A DNA stretch of 21,491 nucleotides, taken from IMG/VR virus record IMGVR_UViG_3300030419_003623, positions 1-21,491 of that record; one strand, 5' to 3'. Numbering within the stretch: position 1 is the first letter of the stretch; each line of letters starts with the position of its first letter. The position numbers and the translations under genes are program-made. This DNA is from a virus. This document shows, one piece after another, positions 21,236 to 21,491 of this stretch. The notes under the pieces were generated by a model. That model saw only the letters and a program-made list of their open reading frames with translations. It did no database searches and was not told the DNA's origin.

Positions 21236-21491
21236 ATTTATGGAAGCTGTAGAAACTTGGAAATCTTCTAAAAGTATAGCGCCCATAAAAGAAAATGAAG
21301 AAATAAAAATAATACTAAATCTTAAAACTCAAGATATTAAATCCTTGTCGTCAGAAGACAAGGCGTCTTATGCATATGAGCTTTACGCATACGCAGAATA
21401 TATAGAGAGTCAGAAAATTAAAGAAAGTATTGTTTTAGATTGGGCAGAATCTAGTATCTGGTATATAATATCTCAGAGCATAAATCAGTAT
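21210..21491 (+). CDS. Partial hypothetical protein (truncated by window end)
   Basis: An open frame starts at ATG 21210, 6 bases after GAGG (21200-21203), overlapping the nuclease by 26 bases, and runs off the window end after 94 codons. The visible part starts MSGEEKLNEFMEAVETWKSS and is helical with repeated aromatic residues (SYAYELYAYAEYIES, then LDWAESSIWYIISQSIN). I associate the pattern of LSSEDKASYAYEL and WAES with phage hypotheticals, but no function is known to me. The truncation is due only to the window edge. Confidence 0.7.
   Translation, partial: MSGEEKLNEFMEAVETWKSSKSIAPIKENEEIKIILNLKTQDIKSLSSEDKASYAYELYAYAEYIESQKIKESIVLDWAESSIWYIISQSINQY

Noticed and set aside
1-21491. tRNA genes, CRISPR arrays, diversity-generating retroelement, insertion sequences
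   Set aside because: Read through on both strands by eye and no cloverleaf, regular spaced repeat, reverse transcriptase or transposase was seen; a covariance-model search would be decisive for RNA genes.

Overview
The window reads as part of an AT-rich tailed double-stranded DNA phage genome. Every gene I can support lies on the + strand. Genes are packed end to end with short overlaps (ATGA or up to about 60 bases) and most have a clear Shine-Dalgarno sequence. No rRNA, tRNA, insertion sequence, CRISPR array or integrase was seen. The gene set is that of a large lytic phage: SSB, RecA/UvsX-type recombinase, class Ia ribonucleotide reductase, MazG-type pyrophosphohydrolase, PhoH-type ATPase, a small phage sigma factor, two glycosyltransferases, virion-like proteins and many small membrane or coiled-coil proteins. 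An EF-hand protein with a typical signal peptide, together with the strong Shine-Dalgarno sites, suggests a Gram-negative host. The host group cannot be fixed from the sequence.

Layout. 1-2240: SSB, two very basic small proteins, a membrane-anchored protein with a RuvA domain-III-like C-terminus, a soluble PAP2-type phosphatase and a tiny membrane protein. 2240-4240: a mosaic phage protein with a DUF5824-like centre, a secreted EF-hand protein, a small membrane protein and a coiled-coil protein. 4278-6234: a GT4 glycosyltransferase overlapping a papain-like cysteine peptidase. 6236-7632: four membrane-anchored small proteins, one holin-like. 7646-9213: four cytoplasmic proteins without clear family, one perhaps a degenerate Nudix fold. 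9206-10516: a sigma factor, then a probable abundant virion protein with its own strong ribosome binding site, shifted codon use and a near-perfect rho-independent terminator. 10535-11004: two small proteins.

11028-14724: nrdA, nrdB and a MazG-like enzyme joined by 4-base overlaps, forming a dNTP-supply operon. 14727-15947: a virion-like protein of possible tail-tube type. 15972-16646: PhoH. A TGnTATAAT extended -10 element at 16666 probably starts the next block (16710-21491): FmdB-type zinc ribbon, small unknowns, a helix-turn-helix protein, two conserved-looking phage proteins, RecA, an exostosin-like glycosyltransferase, a PD-(D/E)XK-like nuclease and a protein cut by the window end.

How the genes fit together: NrdAB and MazG supply and clean the nucleotide pool, while SSB and RecA support replication and recombination. 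The sigma factor probably redirects host RNA polymerase to phage promoters. The structural proteins build the particle. The glycosyltransferases, peptidase, PAP2 phosphatase, EF-hand protein and membrane proteins probably act on the host envelope, on the virion surface or on modified DNA. No single known defence or mobile system was recognised. The most unusual pieces are the peptidase/glycosyltransferase pair, the secreted EF-hand protein with foreign-looking codon use, and the RuvA-like domain on a membrane anchor.
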